This document shows positions 61,421-64,000 of a stretch of 64,000 nucleotides of DNA, piece after piece. The notes beneath the pieces were generated by a model, which was given only the letters and a program-made list of their open reading frames with translations, was not told the DNA's origin and ran no database searches. The DNA is from Rhodopseudomonas_A palustris_F (GTDB lineage Bacteria > Pseudomonadota > Alphaproteobacteria > Rhizobiales > Xanthobacteraceae), in the NCBI RefSeq assembly GCF_000013745.1, contig NC_007925.1, positions 2,728,001 through 2,792,000 on the forward strand, in the 5' to 3' direction. How positions within the stretch are numbered: position 1 is the stretch's first letter; the number at the start of each line of letters is the position of its first letter. Position numbers and translations under genes: made by a program.

Positions 61421-64000
61421 ATGATCGAAAAAACCTATCAGCCCGCCGACATCGAAGGCCGTATCGCACAAGCCTGGGACGCCGAAGGCGCCTTCAAAGC
61501 CGGCCGCCCGGAGCGCCGCGACGCCATTCCGTTCTCGATCGTGATCCCGCCGCCGAACGTCACCGGCTCGCTGCATATGGGCCACGCGCTCAACAACACG
61601 CTGCAGGACATCCTGTGCCGGTTCGAGCGGATGCGCGGCCGCGACGTGCTGTGGCAGCCCGGCACCGACCACGCCGGCATCGCCACCCAGATGGTGGTCG
61701 AGCGGCAGCTGATGGAGCGCCAGGAGCCGAGCCGCCGCGACATGGGCCGCGAAAAGTTTCTCGAGCGGGTGTGGCAGTGGAAGGCCGAAAGCGGCGGCGT
61801 CATCGTCAACCAGCTGAAGCGGCTCGGGGCCTCCTGCGACTGGTCGCGCGAGCGCTTCACCATGGACGAGGGGCTGTCGCGCGCGGTCGCCAAGGTGTTC
61901 GTCGAGCTGCACCGCCAAGGCCTGATCTACAAGGACAAGCGGCTGGTCAATTGGGACCCCAAGCTGCTCACCGCGATCTCCGATCTCGAAGTGCAGCAGG
62001 TCGAAGTCAAGGGCAACCTGTGGCACCTGCGCTATCCGCTGGACGGCGTCGAATTCAATCCGGACGATCCGGAGACCTTCATCGTGGTCGCCACCACGCG
62101 GCCGGAGACCATGCTCGGCGACACCGCGGTTGCGGTCAATCCGGACGACGTGCGCTATTCGCATGTGGTCGGCCGCAATGTCATCCTGCCGCTGGTCGGG
62201 CGCAAGATTCCGATCATCGCCGACGATTACTCCGATCCCGAAAAGGGCTCCGGCGCGGTGAAGATCACGCCGGCGCACGACTTCAACGACTTCGAGGTCG
62301 GCCGAAGGCACAACCTGCCGCAGATCAACGTGCTCGACATCGAAGGCCGCATCGACCTCGTCGACAACGAAGCCTATCTGCACGGACTGCCGGATGACGC
62401 CGCGCAGTTTGCCGAAGAACTGCATGGGCTGGAACGCTTCGCCGCGCGCAAGAGCATCGTGGCGCGGCTCGAAGAGCTCGGCTACCTGGAGAAGATCGAG
62501 CCCAACGTCCACATGGTGCCGCACGGCGACCGCTCCGGCGTGGTGATCGAGCCGTATCTGACCGACCAGTGGTACGTCGACGCCAAGACGCTGGCGCAGC
62601 CGGCGATCGCCGCGGTGCGCTCGGGCGCGACGACCTTCGTGCCGAAGAACTGGGAAAAGACCTATTTCGAATGGATGGACAACATCCAGCCCTGGTGCAT
62701 CTCGCGGCAATTGTGGTGGGGCCATCAGATCCCGGCCTGGTACGGCCCGGACGGCAAGGTGTTCGTCGCCGAGACCGAGGACGAAGCGGTCGGCAACGCG
62801 CTCGGCTACTACGTCGAGCAGGAAGTCATCACCCCGGCGCAGGCGCATGCGATGACCCAGGACGCTTCGCTTCGCGACGGCTTCATCACCCGCGACGAGG
62901 ACGTGCTCGACACCTGGTTCTCCTCGGCGCTGTGGCCGTTCTCGACGCTGGGCTGGCCGGACGACGACACCGATTGCAAGCGCTACTACCCGACCAACGT
63001 GCTGGTCACCGGCTTCGACATCATCTTCTTCTGGGTCGCCCGGATGATGATGATGGGGCTGCACTTCATGGACGACGTGCCGTTCCCGACCGTCTACATC
63101 CACGCCCTCGTCCGCGACGAGAAGGGCGCCAAGATGTCGAAGTCGAAGGGCAACGTGATCGATCCGTTGCACCTGATCGACGATTACGGCGCCGACGCGC
63201 TGCGCTTCACGCTTGCCGCGATGGCGGCGCAGGGCCGCGACATCAAGCTCGCCTCCAGCCGCGTCGAGGGCTACCGCAATTTCGCGACCAAGCTGTGGAA
63301 TTCGAGCCGCTTCGCCGAGATGAACGCCTGCGCGCTGCCCGCGGATTTCGATCCGACCGCGGCGAAGCAGACGCTGAACCGCTGGATCGCGCACGAGACC
63401 GTGCGCGCGGTGCGCGAGGTCACCGAGGCGATCGAGGCCTATCGCTTCAACGACGCGGCGGGCGCCGCTTATCGTTTCGTCTGGAACGTGTATTGCGACT
63501 GGTATCTCGAACTCGCCAAGCCGGTGCTGCTCGGCGAGGACAGCCCGGCCAAGGCCGAGACCCGCGCCATGGTGGCCTGGGCGCGCGATGAAATCCTCAA
63601 GCTGCTGCATCCGTTCATGCCGTTCATCACCGAAGAGCTGTGGGCGGTGACCGCGGAGCGCGACACGCTGCTGACGCTGACGCCGTGGTCGCGCAAGGCC
63701 GAGACCGCGGTCGAGGTGTTCGACGCCCCGGCGCTGACCGACCCGATGGTGCCGCCGGTGATCCTGCCGGCGCCGCACGTCGCCGACTTCAGCGATCCCG
63801 CGGCCGAGGCCGAAATCGGCTGGGTGGTCGACCTGGTCACCGCGATCCGTTCGGTGCGCGCCGAGATGAACATCACGCCGTCGACGCTGACGCCGCTGGT
63901 GCTGGCCGGCGCTTCGGCGGAGACCCGCGACCGCGCGCAGCGCTGGAGCGATGTGGTGAAGCGGATGGCCCGGCTCGGCGAGATTTCGTTTGCCGACAGC
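61421..64000 (+). CDS. valS: Valyl-tRNA synthetase, 3' end missing
   Basis: 860 codons visible; the gene runs off the window. Class I synthetase charging tRNA-Val. Start at MIEKTYQPADIEGRIAQAW. HIGH-type motif HMGHAL in PPPNVTGSLHMGHAL (about 46-51), the CP1 editing domain (from about 200; TTRPETMLGDTAVAV), and KMSKS in GAKMSKSKGNVIDP. The anticodon-binding domain begins near 660 and is cut by the window end. No anomalies in the visible part. Confidence 0.97.
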   Translation, partial: MIEKTYQPADIEGRIAQAWDAEGAFKAGRPERRDAIPFSIVIPPPNVTGSLHMGHALNNTLQDILCRFERMRGRDVLWQPGTDHAGIATQMVVERQLMERQEPSRRDMGREKFLERVWQWKAESGGVIVNQLKRLGASCDWSRERFTMDEGLSRAVAKVFVELHRQGLIYKDKRLVNWDPKLLTAISDLEVQQVEVKGNLWHLRYPLDGVEFNPDDPETFIVVATTRPETMLGDTAVAVNPDDVRYSHVVGRNVILPLVGRKIPIIADDYSDPEKGSGAVKITPAHDFNDFEVGRRHNLPQINVLDIEGRIDLVDNEAYLHGLPDDAAQFAEELHGLERFAARKSIVARLEELGYLEKIEPNVHMVPHGDRSGVVIEPYLTDQWYVDAKTLAQPAIAAVRSGATTFVPKNWEKTYFEWMDNIQPWCISRQLWWGHQIPAWYGPDGKVFVAETEDEAVGNALGYYVEQEVITPAQAHAMTQDASLRDGFITRDEDVLDTWFSSALWPFSTLGWPDDDTDCKRYYPTNVLVTGFDIIFFWVARMMMMGLHFMDDVPFPTVYIHALVRDEKGAKMSKSKGNVIDPLHLIDDYGADALRFTLAAMAAQGRDIKLASSRVEGYRNFATKLWNSSRFAEMNACALPADFDPTAAKQTLNRWIAHETVRAVREVTEAIEAYRFNDAAGAAYRFVWNVYCDWYLELAKPVLLGEDSPAKAETRAMVAWARDEILKLLHPFMPFITEELWAVTAERDTLLTLTPWSRKAETAVEVFDAPALTDPMVPPVILPAPHVADFSDPAAEAEIGWVVDLVTAIRSVRAEMNITPSTLTPLVLAGASAETRDRAQRWSDVVKRMARLGEISFADS

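Overview
The window is a GC-rich alphaproteobacterial chromosome segment. Gene content (serS-surE-pcm-nlpD order, aapJQMP, tolC-popZ-valS, TRAP transporters, a BLUF photoreceptor, an MxKDx protein), GGAAC-N16-CGTT stress promoters and dispersed nested palindromes fit Rhodopseudomonas or a close Bradyrhizobium relative (Nitrobacteraceae). This is inferred from gene families and codon use, not from a database search.

Layout. 1-7.5 kb: the 3' part of serS, a tandem-repeat block, a small membrane protein, surE, a single-domain response regulator, pcm, an NlpD-like LysM/LytM lipoprotein, a DUF1232 protein and phhB. 7.7-14.5 kb: an orphan TAXI-type binding protein, typA, and a complete DctPQM-type TRAP operon. 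14.8-17.3 kb: an MxKDx repeat protein, a DUF6481 protein, an FKBP isomerase and a Crp-family regulator. 17.3-22.2 kb is the accessory part: a fragment of an RND pump gene, a HI1419/HI1420-type toxin-antitoxin pair, and a ~3.4 kb lower-GC island lying between a tRNA-Arg gene and a decayed copy of its 3' end.

22.5-33.8 kb: a large thioester-type alpha-2-macroglobulin, PBP1C (pbpC), then an ArnT-like glycosyltransferase, PAP2 phosphatase, GT2 polyprenyl-phosphate glycosyltransferase and a free-standing LAB_N protein, all on the + strand; together a periplasm and envelope-glycolipid module. 33.8-45 kb: metC, the general amino-acid ABC transporter aapJQMP, cysK, and a cfa-DUF1365-FAD oxidoreductase operon for fatty-acyl modification. 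45.4-54.6 kb: a four-gene RND efflux operon with two different pump subunits (MdtABC-like plus outer-membrane factor). 54.7-57.7 kb: a DTW-domain tRNA-modifying enzyme, tRNA-Cys, a BLUF photoreceptor, small genes (two behind near-perfect EcfG promoters) and tRNA-Asn. 57.9-64 kb: a PIMT-like protein lacking the catalytic motif, tolC, popZ and the 5' part of valS.

The least ordinary features are: a low-GC 60-residue segment inside SerRS; the tRNA-Arg-bounded island with phased repeats at both ends; an antitoxin with a long histone-H1-like basic tail; a detached RND fragment behind the Crp-type gene; a promoter followed at once by a terminator upstream of typA; and two EcfG promoters within 650 bp.
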